DNA of 64,000 bases from Zobellia uliginosa (lineage in GTDB: Bacteria > Bacteroidota > Bacteroidia > Flavobacteriales > Flavobacteriaceae), in assembly GCF_018860745.1 (NCBI RefSeq), contig NZ_JAHKPY010000003.1, positions 372,001-436,000 on the forward strand, read 5' to 3'. Shown piece after piece: positions 7,995 to 15,688 of the stretch (its first letter is position 1; the number at the start of each line of letters is the position of its first letter). Both the position numbers and the translations under genes were made by a program. The notes beneath the pieces were generated by a model, which worked only from the letters and a program-made list of their open reading frames with translations, made no database searches and was not told the origin of the DNA.

Positions 7995-8804
7995 ATGGAA
8001 CAAAAGGTAGTATTGATCACCGGCGGGTCTTCGGGCATAGGAAAATCTATTGGATTGTACCTTAAATCTAAAGGATTCAAGGTATATGGAACCACAAGAA
8101 ATTTAGATAAACATCAATATTTTGAAGTTTTTGATTTATTACAACTCAACGTTTCCGATAATGAAAGTATTGTTTCTGCTGTTGATCAAATCATAGCAAA
8201 AGAAGGAAAGCTGGATGTGCTGGTAAACAACGCGGGAGTGGGTATTACTGGTCCTATAGAAGAAACACCTACCGAAGAAGTTCATAAAGCTTTTGATACC
8301 AATGTGTATGGACCTCTTAGGGTAGCACAGGCCGTATTGCCGCAAATGCGAAAGCAGAATGGGGGAGTGATTATCAATATTACCTCTATAGCCGGTTATA
8401 TGGGACTTCCATATAGGGGAGTGTATTCCGCAACTAAGGGTGCACTTTCTATTCTTACCGAAGCTTTGCGTATGGAAACCAAAAGTTTTGGAATAAAAAT
8501 AACAACTCTGGCTCCAGGAGATTTTGCAACAAATATTGCGGCAGGACGCTATCATTCACCTGTTTTGGAAAATTCGCCCTATGAAGCACCCTATGGTAAT
8601 ACTTTAAGGATGATGAATGAAGACGTGTCCAATGGAGAAGATCCAATATCTGTAGCTAAGCAGGTTTTTAATATCATAGAGCACTCAAATCCTAAAGTGC
8701 ATTATAAGGTAGGTTCGCCCTTACAGAAATTTTCAGTTGTACTTAAGAGCATTTTGCCTGATAAAGTCTATGAGAAACTCTTGCTAAACCATTATAAGTT
8801 GTAA
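7995..8804 (+). CDS. Short-chain dehydrogenase/reductase
   Basis: A 269-residue classical SDR. It has the Rossmann motif TGGSSGIG near the N-terminus, NNAG in the middle, the catalytic Ser in INITSIAG and the Tyr/Lys pair in YSATK. The ATG at 7995 puts the Rossmann strand at the usual distance; an upstream in-frame TTG at 7977 is less likely. A -7-like TATTTTG (7981-7987) ends only seven bases before this ATG, so the mRNA may be leaderless or nearly so. The substrate is unknown; the length and the PG motif after the active site resemble sugar, steroid or retinol-type SDRs. It appears to be a single-gene unit. Confidence 0.88.
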   Translation: MEQKVVLITGGSSGIGKSIGLYLKSKGFKVYGTTRNLDKHQYFEVFDLLQLNVSDNESIVSAVDQIIAKEGKLDVLVNNAGVGITGPIEETPTEEVHKAFDTNVYGPLRVAQAVLPQMRKQNGGVIINITSIAGYMGLPYRGVYSATKGALSILTEALRMETKSFGIKITTLAPGDFATNIAAGRYHSPVLENSPYEAPYGNTLRMMNEDVSNGEDPISVAKQVFNIIEHSNPKVHYKVGSPLQKFSVVLKSILPDKVYEKLLLNHYKL

Positions 8805-8877
8805 TTTCGTTATTTGGAATATTTTATTCCATGAACTGAAGTAATTATCTAATTTTAAACCTAATAAACTCTAAAAA

Positions 8878-9531
8878 ATGAAATTTTTTATAGACACTGC
8901 TAATTTAGATCAGATACGGGAAGCACAAGAACTAGGTGTTCTTGATGGTGTAACCACCAACCCGTCTTTAATGGCTAAAGAAGGTATTTCAGGAAGAAAC
9001 AATATATTAAAGCACTATGTAGACATCTGTAACATCGTTGACGGGGATGTTTCTGCAGAAGTTATTGCCACCACTTTTGACGAAATGGTTAAAGAAGGTG
9101 AGGAATTAGCCGAACTTCATGATCAAATTGTTGTTAAAATACCAATGATCAAGGATGGTGTAAAGGCACTAAAATATTTTTCGGATAAAGGCATCAAAAC
9201 CAACTGTACGTTAGTTTTCTCTGCTGGGCAGGCATTATTGGCCGCTAAAGCTGGAGCTACTTACGTTTCTCCGTTTATAGGCAGATTGGATGATATTTCT
9301 ACGGATGGTCTTAATTTGATTGCAGAAATCAGACATATTTATGATAACTATGCGTTTGAAACTCAGATTTTGGCGGCATCTATTCGTCACACCATGCACG
9401 TTATTGACTGTGCCAAAGTTGGTGCGGATGTTATGACCAGTGGGTTATCTTCCATTACAGGTCTTCTTAAGCACCCATTAACGGATAGTGGTTTAGAGAA
9501 GTTCTTGGCAGATTACGCTAAAGGAAATTAG
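8878..9531 (+). CDS. tal: Transaldolase (small TalC/Fsa-like type)
   Basis: A 217-residue TIM-barrel enzyme of the short transaldolase/fructose-6-phosphate aldolase family, full length for it. The Schiff-base lysine is K87 in [16 protein letters not shown] (23-32) and NCTLVFS (109-115) are family motifs. At the position equivalent to Tyr131 of E. coli FsaA this protein has F133 (SPFIGR), the residue found in true transaldolases, so I favour transaldolase (sedoheptulose-7-P plus glyceraldehyde-3-P to erythrose-4-P plus fructose-6-P) over fructose-6-P aldolase. It acts in the cytoplasmic non-oxidative pentose phosphate pathway. A strong terminator follows. Confidence 0.93.
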   Translation: MKFFIDTANLDQIREAQELGVLDGVTTNPSLMAKEGISGRNNILKHYVDICNIVDGDVSAEVIATTFDEMVKEGEELAELHDQIVVKIPMIKDGVKALKYFSDKGIKTNCTLVFSAGQALLAAKAGATYVSPFIGRLDDISTDGLNLIAEIRHIYDNYAFETQILAASIRHTMHVIDCAKVGADVMTSGLSSITGLLKHPLTDSGLEKFLADYAKGN

Positions 9532-9573
9532 TATTATTTAACTATTGCGATTTAATCGCCTAGCTATAAATAG

Positions 9574-9602
9574 AAAAGGGATGCTTTTAGCATCCCTTTT
9601 TT
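9574..9602. terminator. Bidirectional terminator between convergent genes
   Basis: A perfect 12-bp stem (9574-9585 with 9589-9600, 3-nt loop) ends in six Ts on the plus strand and begins with four As, so it can also act leftward. It separates the transaldolase gene from the convergent lipoprotein gene. Confidence 0.9.
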
Positions 9603-9626
9603 AATTTCCTATATCAAAAAATATCC

Positions 9627-11009
9627 TTAAAAAGAAGAATAGACGTTAGCAAAAGCATCTACGATTACTTTATCATCTGTTATAATACATTTATTAAGCG
9701 GATAAATAATAAGTGATTTGGTAAGCTCCTCAAAATCAGATGATCGGTATTGTTTTGTTTGATCCAAACCGGACATTTCCATCATTGCTTTCCAGTTGAG
9801 TTCATTAGTTTTAATATTAATACCAATGTAAGAGTATTCAGGTTTTTTAGAAGATAATTGTGCGATTCTTCTATTGATATTATCAAAATGCTTTCTGTCT
9901 GTTGCAGACCAAAAATAGAAGACCGTCTTACGGTTCTTGGCAGCAATTTCCTTTAGGGTCATAATATCTCCGTTGGTCGTACTAACAGAAACATTAGGTA
10001 TTTCTTTTTTAGGTTGAATATTTTTGATGCCATCATATAATGCATCAATTTCTCCCATATGTTTGTTGTTGACGCTCAACTCTCTAAAACCTTTAATGAA
10101 CTCTTCATTATTTTCTTCGGTGTCATGAACTTTTAATAAATAATCAAAAGCTACATATCTAAAAAGGTTGTCTTTCAATTCTTTTTCTTTGACCAGGCTA
10201 TCTATAATATGTAGTTTATGTTTGTTGAAATGTAGCTGATTGCGAACAACGTTATTTTTTATACTACAGGCATGCGAACACGTCATGAAAGACATATTCC
10301 CTACATGATTGATCATAAAATTATAATAAGGTCTTAGATAGGTCAAGTCCTTATCGTTAAAAATTAAATCTTTTCTATAATCGTAAAAATCATCGGGTAA
10401 TTTGTCTATTATTTTTTCACCTGTAAGTCTCTTGTGTTTAAAAGGATATTCCTCTTTATACGTATTGTAGTTATAATTAACGCTGGCATTTGCAATCTTA
10501 AGTTCTTTTTTTGATAGTTTATCTTCGGAAACAATTTCGTTCAATACATCTAACTTAAGTTGCTTTAGTGAGTCTATACTACGTTCAAAATCGGTAGGAT
10601 TTAGACTGTACAAAGAGCGAACAAAATTTGATTCTTCTTCATGTGCCAAGAAAACCTCCAAGAGAAAATTATTGAGTTCTTCCCCATCTCCTGAAAATAC
10701 CAAGGATTCGTCAAAATCAGAAGTATTCAAACGTACAACAAGACTATCGCCCTTTTCAAGGTAGACATACTGTAATTCCGGATCGTGATTAAAATGGTAG
10801 AGTCCTTCAGAAATAGAATCAAGGGTAAATGCAAACCGGTTATCCTCATCCAATTCAGCTGAGTCAATAACTATATCTCCCTTAAGAAGTACAATGTGAT
10901 CACTAGTAGGATTGACAATTTCTCCGGAAAAAAAAACACTGGGGGATTTTTTTTCAGCAGCACAACTTCCAAGAAAAATAAAAAATAGATAGAGTAGATT
11001 TCTATTCAT
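9627..11009 (-). CDS. Lipoprotein with TlpA-like thioredoxin fold lacking the CxxC pair
   Basis: A 460-residue envelope protein. A short hydrophobic leader ends at C16 (FLGSC). Residues of about 28-115 form a beta-rich domain like the N-terminal domain of Bacteroidota TlpA/DUF4369 proteins, then a helical middle region follows. The last about 120 residues have a thioredoxin-like pattern (KTVFYFWSATDRKHFDNINR). Where TlpA proteins carry WCxxC, this one reads WSATDR, so it cannot do dithiol exchange at that site. It resembles the many non-redox TlpA-like lipoproteins of flavobacteria. Monocistronic; role unknown. Confidence 0.75.
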   Translation of the reverse strand: MNRNLLYLFFIFLGSCAAEKKSPSVFFSGEIVNPTSDHIVLLKGDIVIDSAELDEDNRFAFTLDSISEGLYHFNHDPELQYVYLEKGDSLVVRLNTSDFDESLVFSGDGEELNNFLLEVFLAHEEESNFVRSLYSLNPTDFERSIDSLKQLKLDVLNEIVSEDKLSKKELKIANASVNYNYNTYKEEYPFKHKRLTGEKIIDKLPDDFYDYRKDLIFNDKDLTYLRPYYNFMINHVGNMSFMTCSHACSIKNNVVRNQLHFNKHKLHIIDSLVKEKELKDNLFRYVAFDYLLKVHDTEENNEEFIKGFRELSVNNKHMGEIDALYDGIKNIQPKKEIPNVSVSTTNGDIMTLKEIAAKNRKTVFYFWSATDRKHFDNINRRIAQLSSKKPEYSYIGINIKTNELNWKAMMEMSGLDQTKQYRSSDFEELTKSLIIYPLNKCIITDDKVIVDAFANVYSSF

Positions 11010-11135
11010 ATAAACAAAAGCTTACTGTGTAGCATTCAAAATTAATCAACCCTTTGTCGGTTTGCTGTTAATGGCGAGTTAAAAATAAGTGGGCTGCGTT
11101 AAGGTTTTAGCCCAAGTGAATGCTTTTTAAGATTA

Positions 11136-11167
11136 TTGGTCTAGGCCATTAAAATTCTGTATTTTTG
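11136..11167 (+). promoter_or_regulatory. Bacteroidota-type promoter of the ABC-F gene
   Basis: TTG (11136-11138) is followed after 21 nt by TATTTTTG (11160-11167), matching TTG-N19-21-TAnnTTTG. It ends 22 nt before the ATG of the ABC-F gene. Confidence 0.7.
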
Positions 11168-11189
11168 CACGAAATTTAAAAAGAAAGCT

Positions 11190-12821
11190 ATGCTATCGGT
11201 ATCAAATCTGTCCGTACAATTCGGAAAAAGAGTACTTTTCGATGAAGTAAACGTGTCCTTTACTCAAGGTAACTGTTATGGGGTAATTGGGGCAAATGGG
11301 GCTGGAAAATCTACATTTCTGAAAATATTGTCCGGACAAATAGACCCTACTTCTGGGCATGTTCATCTTGAGCCAGGAAAGCGTATGTCTATCTTGGAAC
11401 AGAATCATAATGCTTATGATGAGTCTACCGTTCTTGAGACAGTTGTAATGGGCAATAAACCTCTTTTCTCAATAAAGCAGGAAATTGATGCGCTTTACGC
11501 GGATTATACAGATGAAAATGCTGATAAAATCGGAGAGCTTCAGGTACAATTTGAAGAAATGAACGGTTGGAACGCAGATAGCAACGCTGCAGCTTTATTA
11601 TCTAATTTAGGTATAACGGAGGAGTTTCATTATACCTTGATGGCAGATATAGACTCTAAGCTAAAAGTTCGTGTGTTATTAGCGCAGGCTCTTTTTGGTA
11701 ATCCAGATGTTTTAATCATGGATGAGCCTACCAATGACCTGGATTATGAAACAATAAACTGGCTGGAGAATTTCCTTGCTGATTATGAAAATACGGTAAT
11801 CGTTGTTTCTCACGATAGACACTTTTTAGATTCAATTTGTACCAGTATAGCAGATATTGATTATGGTAAGATGAATTTATATTCCGGTAACTATACTTTT
11901 TGGTATGAGAGTAGCCAATTGGCTTCGCGTCAGAGAGCACAACAGAATAAAAAGGCCGAAGAAAAAGCAAAAGAATTACAAGAATTTATTGCTCGTTTTA
12001 GTGCTAACGTTGCAAAAAGTAAGCAGGCTACTTCAAGAAAGAAAATGCTGTCCAAGCTTAAAGTAGAGGATATAAAGCCTTCTAGTAGAAGGTACCCGGC
12101 CATTATTTTTGAAAGAGAACGTGAAGCAGGTGATCAGATATTGAATGTAGAAGGTCTTTCCGCAAAATCAGAAGATGGCGATTTACTTTTTGAAAATGTA
12201 AACTTAAACCTTGCAAAAGGTGATAAGGTTGCAATTATCTCACGCGATTCTAGAGCAACTACCGCTTTTTATGAAATCATAAACGGATTAAAGAAAGCTG
12301 AAAAAGGGGATTACCAATGGGGTATTACCACTACACAGTCCTATTTGCCTGCAGATAACTCAGATTTCTTTAAAGAAGACATTAGTTTGGTAGATTGGTT
12401 AAGACAATGGGCTAAGACCGAAGAAGAAAGAGAAGAAGTTTATATTCGTGGCTTTTTAGGGAAAATGCTTTTTAGTGGAGAGGAAGCGTTAAAGAAATGT
12501 ACGGTCCTTTCAGGTGGTGAAAAAGTACGTTGTATGTTAAGTAGAATGATGATGCTTAGAGCCAATGTAGTAATGTTGGATGAACCTACCAACCACTTGG
12601 ATTTAGAGAGTATTACTGCTTTTAACAATAGCCTTAATAATTTTAAAGGTACGGTCATGTTCACAACTCATGATCACCACTTCGCACAGACGGTTGCCGA
12701 TAGAATCGTTGAGTTGACCCCTAAAGGCAACATAGATAGATATTTGGCGTTTGATGAATATATGTCTGACAAGACATTACGGGAGCAACGTAATAAAATG
12801 TACGACGTTGCAACGGTATAG
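11190..12821 (+). CDS. YbiT-like ABC-F family ATPase
   Basis: A 543-residue protein with two ABC ATPase domains and no membrane segment, in the ABC-F family of ribosome-associated translation factors; it is similar in length and layout to E. coli YbiT. Domain 1 has Walker A GANGAGKS (34-41) and Walker B/D-loop LIMDEPTNDLD. Domain 2 has signature LSGGE (440-444) and MLDEPTNHLD. The Walker A of domain 2 is destroyed (SRDSRATT, 351-358) and the signature of domain 1 is also absent (ADIDSKLKVR, 152-161). The inter-domain linker (about 240-300) is basic, as in the family. Only one of the two composite ATP sites should be catalytic. Resistance function is not implied. Confidence 0.92.
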   Translation: MLSVSNLSVQFGKRVLFDEVNVSFTQGNCYGVIGANGAGKSTFLKILSGQIDPTSGHVHLEPGKRMSILEQNHNAYDESTVLETVVMGNKPLFSIKQEIDALYADYTDENADKIGELQVQFEEMNGWNADSNAAALLSNLGITEEFHYTLMADIDSKLKVRVLLAQALFGNPDVLIMDEPTNDLDYETINWLENFLADYENTVIVVSHDRHFLDSICTSIADIDYGKMNLYSGNYTFWYESSQLASRQRAQQNKKAEEKAKELQEFIARFSANVAKSKQATSRKKMLSKLKVEDIKPSSRRYPAIIFEREREAGDQILNVEGLSAKSEDGDLLFENVNLNLAKGDKVAIISRDSRATTAFYEIINGLKKAEKGDYQWGITTTQSYLPADNSDFFKEDISLVDWLRQWAKTEEEREEVYIRGFLGKMLFSGEEALKKCTVLSGGEKVRCMLSRMMMLRANVVMLDEPTNHLDLESITAFNNSLNNFKGTVMFTTHDHHFAQTVADRIVELTPKGNIDRYLAFDEYMSDKTLREQRNKMYDVATV

Positions 12822-12853
12822 CTTTTGTTAAACCTGTATTCTAAAAATGTTGT

Positions 12854-12907
12854 AATGGGTGTTTTTTAAATTCAAGAGCCCAAACTTGAATTTAAAAAAG
12901 GCCCATT
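12854..12907. repeat. Long AT-rich inverted repeat
   Basis: A perfect 15-bp stem (12862-12876 with 12885-12899, 8-nt loop) is extended outward by six more pairs (12854-12859 with 12902-12907) across a G-T wobble and one G-G mismatch. It lies in the 144-bp gap between the ABC-F gene and a lipoprotein gene. It lacks a T-run after the outer stem, so it is not a standard terminator, though it could stop transcription or protect mRNA ends. Confidence 0.6.
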
Positions 12908-12965
12908 CTGTTCGGTAGCCCCAACGGTTTATTAGAACCATTTTAGAATCGCTAAATAGCAACAA

Positions 12966-14102
12966 ATGAAAACCTACAATCTATTTTATGCCTGTATGGC
13001 ATTACTCGTCCTTATTGGTTGCAGTAAAACCGAAAGTGGTGATTCCGGTAACAACGGAGGTGAAAAAACTGTTCAAGCCAATTACACTTTAATCGTCAAT
13101 AACCAAGGAAATCTTAGTGGTACGCTCTTTAATGTGGAAGACGAGGCTCTAACCATTAAGACTGAGGAAAGTAAATTTACTTCTATGTCCACACCAGACC
13201 TATCTTTTGATGAGAATAGCGTTTTAACAACATATACTACGAAAACCAATTGTAGCGGAACGCTTACCGTTCATGATTTTAATGATAACAGTAATGTTAG
13301 TTTTGATGTATTTTCGGATTTAGGTGCTTGTAACCTTACTGTCAAATCAATTGCCCGTAAGGGTAATAAGCTCTATTTGGCATACGAGCTGCATATTACT
13401 TCAACGTTAGATGAGTTTTACGTACGTGCTTTAGATGTATCAGTAGCTGTTCCTACATTTGTAGATGTAGAATTAGAGCAAAGGCCCATTGAACTGGCTT
13501 ATGCAAATAACAGATTGTTTGTATTAGGCCTAGATGAGGCACTAACAGATGAGAATTCTATTACTGCAATAGATGCTAGTGCCAATAGCGTAATTCATAC
13601 ACAACTTATTGGTTTTGATGTTAGACGAATTTTTACAAATCCAGCTAATAATATTATAATTAGTTATGACAATTTGCACAGTACGTTAAATAGCGTAACT
13701 ATGGCTCTCTCTTACACGAGTTATGGTGAAGGAAAAGAGCCAAACTTTACAGAATCTTCTACTCTGCATTTTGATAGTGCAGGTAAAATGTATTACCAAA
13801 TGTCACCAACCGCATATAGTGAATTTCCAGTAATACCGGCAATTTACGATTTCAGTAAGAATTTAACAGTTCTATATGCCTACGAAAATTTCATGACAGA
13901 AACTCAGCTAAATTTTGAATTTAATATTGAAAAAACAACAATGGTGAGTTATGACGAAGAAAATGATTTGTTATTGATCGGGTATAAAAAAACAAGTGGA
14001 GCTAATAAAGGTGGGCTTATGCTAATTAAGCCTGCACCGGATCCGGAACTATTGAATAGTATTGATGTAGTAGGTATACCAACCGCTATTTTTGTAAACT
14101 AA
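12966..14102 (+). CDS. Lipoprotein of unknown function, probable beta-propeller
   Basis: A 378-residue protein with a lipoprotein signal (LVLIGC, C19) and a Gly/Asn/Ser linker (about 24-34). The rest is rich in short beta strands with recurring patterns such as AYANNRLFVLGLDEA and EENDLLLIGYKKTSG that resemble propeller blades. I recognise no named family or catalytic residues. It is preceded by the long inverted repeat and followed by a bidirectional terminator, so it is a single-gene unit. It is probably anchored in the outer membrane or exposed on the surface. Confidence 0.75.
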   Translation: MKTYNLFYACMALLVLIGCSKTESGDSGNNGGEKTVQANYTLIVNNQGNLSGTLFNVEDEALTIKTEESKFTSMSTPDLSFDENSVLTTYTTKTNCSGTLTVHDFNDNSNVSFDVFSDLGACNLTVKSIARKGNKLYLAYELHITSTLDEFYVRALDVSVAVPTFVDVELEQRPIELAYANNRLFVLGLDEALTDENSITAIDASANSVIHTQLIGFDVRRIFTNPANNIIISYDNLHSTLNSVTMALSYTSYGEGKEPNFTESSTLHFDSAGKMYYQMSPTAYSEFPVIPAIYDFSKNLTVLYAYENFMTETQLNFEFNIEKTTMVSYDEENDLLLIGYKKTSGANKGGLMLIKPAPDPELLNSIDVVGIPTAIFVN

Positions 14103-14125
14103 TTTCACTATAATTTAAAAAAAGT

Positions 14126-14162
14126 AAAAAGGCATTCCACAATTTGTTGAATGCCTTTTTTT
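14126..14162. terminator. Bidirectional terminator between convergent genes
   Basis: GGCATTC (14131-14137) pairs with GAATGCC (14149-14155), extended by A5/T5 pairs and followed by more Ts to about 14163. It lies between the rightward lipoprotein gene and the leftward membrane protein gene. Confidence 0.85.
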
Positions 14163-14183
14163 TGCTACGTATATAGTTTATGG

Positions 14184-14921
14184 TCAGGCGTTAAAGTATT
14201 TACTATTCCAAATGGCATGACTAAAATTTTTACCCAAAGAAAAGCCGTAAAAGATCACTATGGAAGCAGAACATTTGAATATGAAGAAGAATATAATAAA
14301 GAATTGAGCATTGGAACTGTTTTTTGAAAATAGACCATCAGGAACTAAAAGAGCAACTAAGTAACTTAACGCTAAGACCAGACAAGTTAAGTTTACTATA
14401 TTTTTAAAGGGCCACATCAGTAATTTCCTTAGCGGGTGAAGATCACCTCCCCATTTATGTATCAGGTAATAATAGTTGTTGCCTATAGGGGCAAATAGAA
14501 TAGGGTCATCCTTGTCCTCTAATTTAAAAAGCTTTGAAGGGGCCAGAATTTTAAAACCTTGTAGCTCTGTGGCATGAGATTTTTCAATTCTTTTTATTTC
14601 TGCAATGGCTTCTGCAGGTATTTCACCCTTAAAATAGTTGGATGCCAAAAACCGGAGCCTGTAATCCACGCAGATTTTCTTAATTTCAGCTACATGATAT
14701 ATTCTATTGGTTTCTAAAAGATTTAAACTAAAAGAATTCTCCACAGAGGAGTTCTTGCTTTTTAATGTTTCACCAATTTTTTCACGGCTTTTAGAATCTT
14801 CGTCTAGTATTTTATAAAGTTCACTCAGGTATCGCGTCTGGTCTTCTTCCTTGATGATTTTACTGAGTTTTTCTTTTATATTTACTTTCTTTAATAGCAT
14901 ATATTTCAGGGTATATCTCAA
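14184..14921 (-). CDS. Hypothetical protein with two C-terminal membrane helices
   Basis: A 245-residue protein I do not recognise. Residues of about 1-170 are charged and probably cytoplasmic (Lys- and Glu-rich helices, then a short beta region around NNYYYLIHKWGGDL). Two hydrophobic helices follow at about 175-195 and 207-230, with a short tail. A second ATG at codon 8 (14898-14900) could be the true start. There is no signal peptide. It is flanked by a terminator on one side and divergent from the fasciclin gene on the other, so it is transcribed alone. Confidence 0.65.
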   Translation of the reverse strand: MRYTLKYMLLKKVNIKEKLSKIIKEEDQTRYLSELYKILDEDSKSREKIGETLKSKNSSVENSFSLNLLETNRIYHVAEIKKICVDYRLRFLASNYFKGEIPAEAIAEIKRIEKSHATELQGFKILAPSKLFKLEDKDDPILFAPIGNNYYYLIHKWGGDLHPLRKLLMWPFKNIVNLTCLVLALSYLVALLVPDGLFSKNSSNAQFFIIFFFIFKCSASIVIFYGFSLGKNFSHAIWNSKYFNA

Positions 14922-15094
14922 ATTTAGAGAATATAAGATTGCAATTGAGATTAAAAATCACAAGCATTTGTTAATAATTTGTTAAAAATTAACATTTGAC
15001 ACGTACTTATCTTCATGATAAATGTCATATGTTGTAACTTGTCGAGGTAATTTTACCGTTAATCGACCGTTTTCACAATTCCCTGCTTGTTTAT

Positions 15095-15658
15095 ATGAAA
15101 AACCTTACTAAAGTATTTTCTTGTGCTCTTTTCTTTACTTTTTGTTTACTTACCGCTCAAGAGCATTTAACAACAACCACTTCACCCCTTACCCAGTTAG
15201 ATTCTAAAAAATCCATTGTAAATTCTACGGCAACCTCTAAAAACCATCAAACACTATTGGCGGTAATGAAAGCAACGGACTTAGAAGAGTTGTTAGACCA
15301 TGCAGGGCCTTTTACGATTTTTGCTCCATCCGATATGGCTTTTCAAAAAATTTCTGGAAAATCTGTAGAGTATTTATTAGACCCTGAAAATAGAAAAGAA
15401 CTAAAGGATTTACTAACTTACCACATTGTAGCAGGATCTATTACGGCTTCGAAAATTTTAAAAGCAATGTGCAGAGGTGAGGGCAAAGCAACCTTTACCA
15501 CAGTTCAAGGAGATATTATTACGGCTACTATGAAAGGTATAGACATTATTCTTAATGACAGCTTTGGAAATACAGCAACTATTGTAGTTGCAGATTCCAA
15601 GCAGCGTAATGGTGTTATCCACGAAATTGATAGTGTAATTCTCCCAGGGAAAATTTAA
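15095..15658 (+). CDS. Secreted fasciclin (FAS1) domain protein
   Basis: A 187-residue exported protein: signal peptide of about 21 residues (ending FCLLTAQ) and one FAS1 domain at about 52-185. The domain has the H1 motif GPFTIFAPSDMAF, the middle YHIVAG and the H2-type end GVIHEIDSVILP. FAS1 domains mediate cell adhesion or matrix contacts; single-domain forms are common in marine flavobacteria. The start ATG gives a well-placed signal peptide. It is convergent with pheT, 30 nt apart, without an obvious terminator. Confidence 0.9.
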   Translation: MKNLTKVFSCALFFTFCLLTAQEHLTTTTSPLTQLDSKKSIVNSTATSKNHQTLLAVMKATDLEELLDHAGPFTIFAPSDMAFQKISGKSVEYLLDPENRKELKDLLTYHIVAGSITASKILKAMCRGEGKATFTTVQGDIITATMKGIDIILNDSFGNTATIVVADSKQRNGVIHEIDSVILPGKI

Positions 15659-15688
15659 GATTTTCTAAAATTCTTCTCTTTATTCCGA

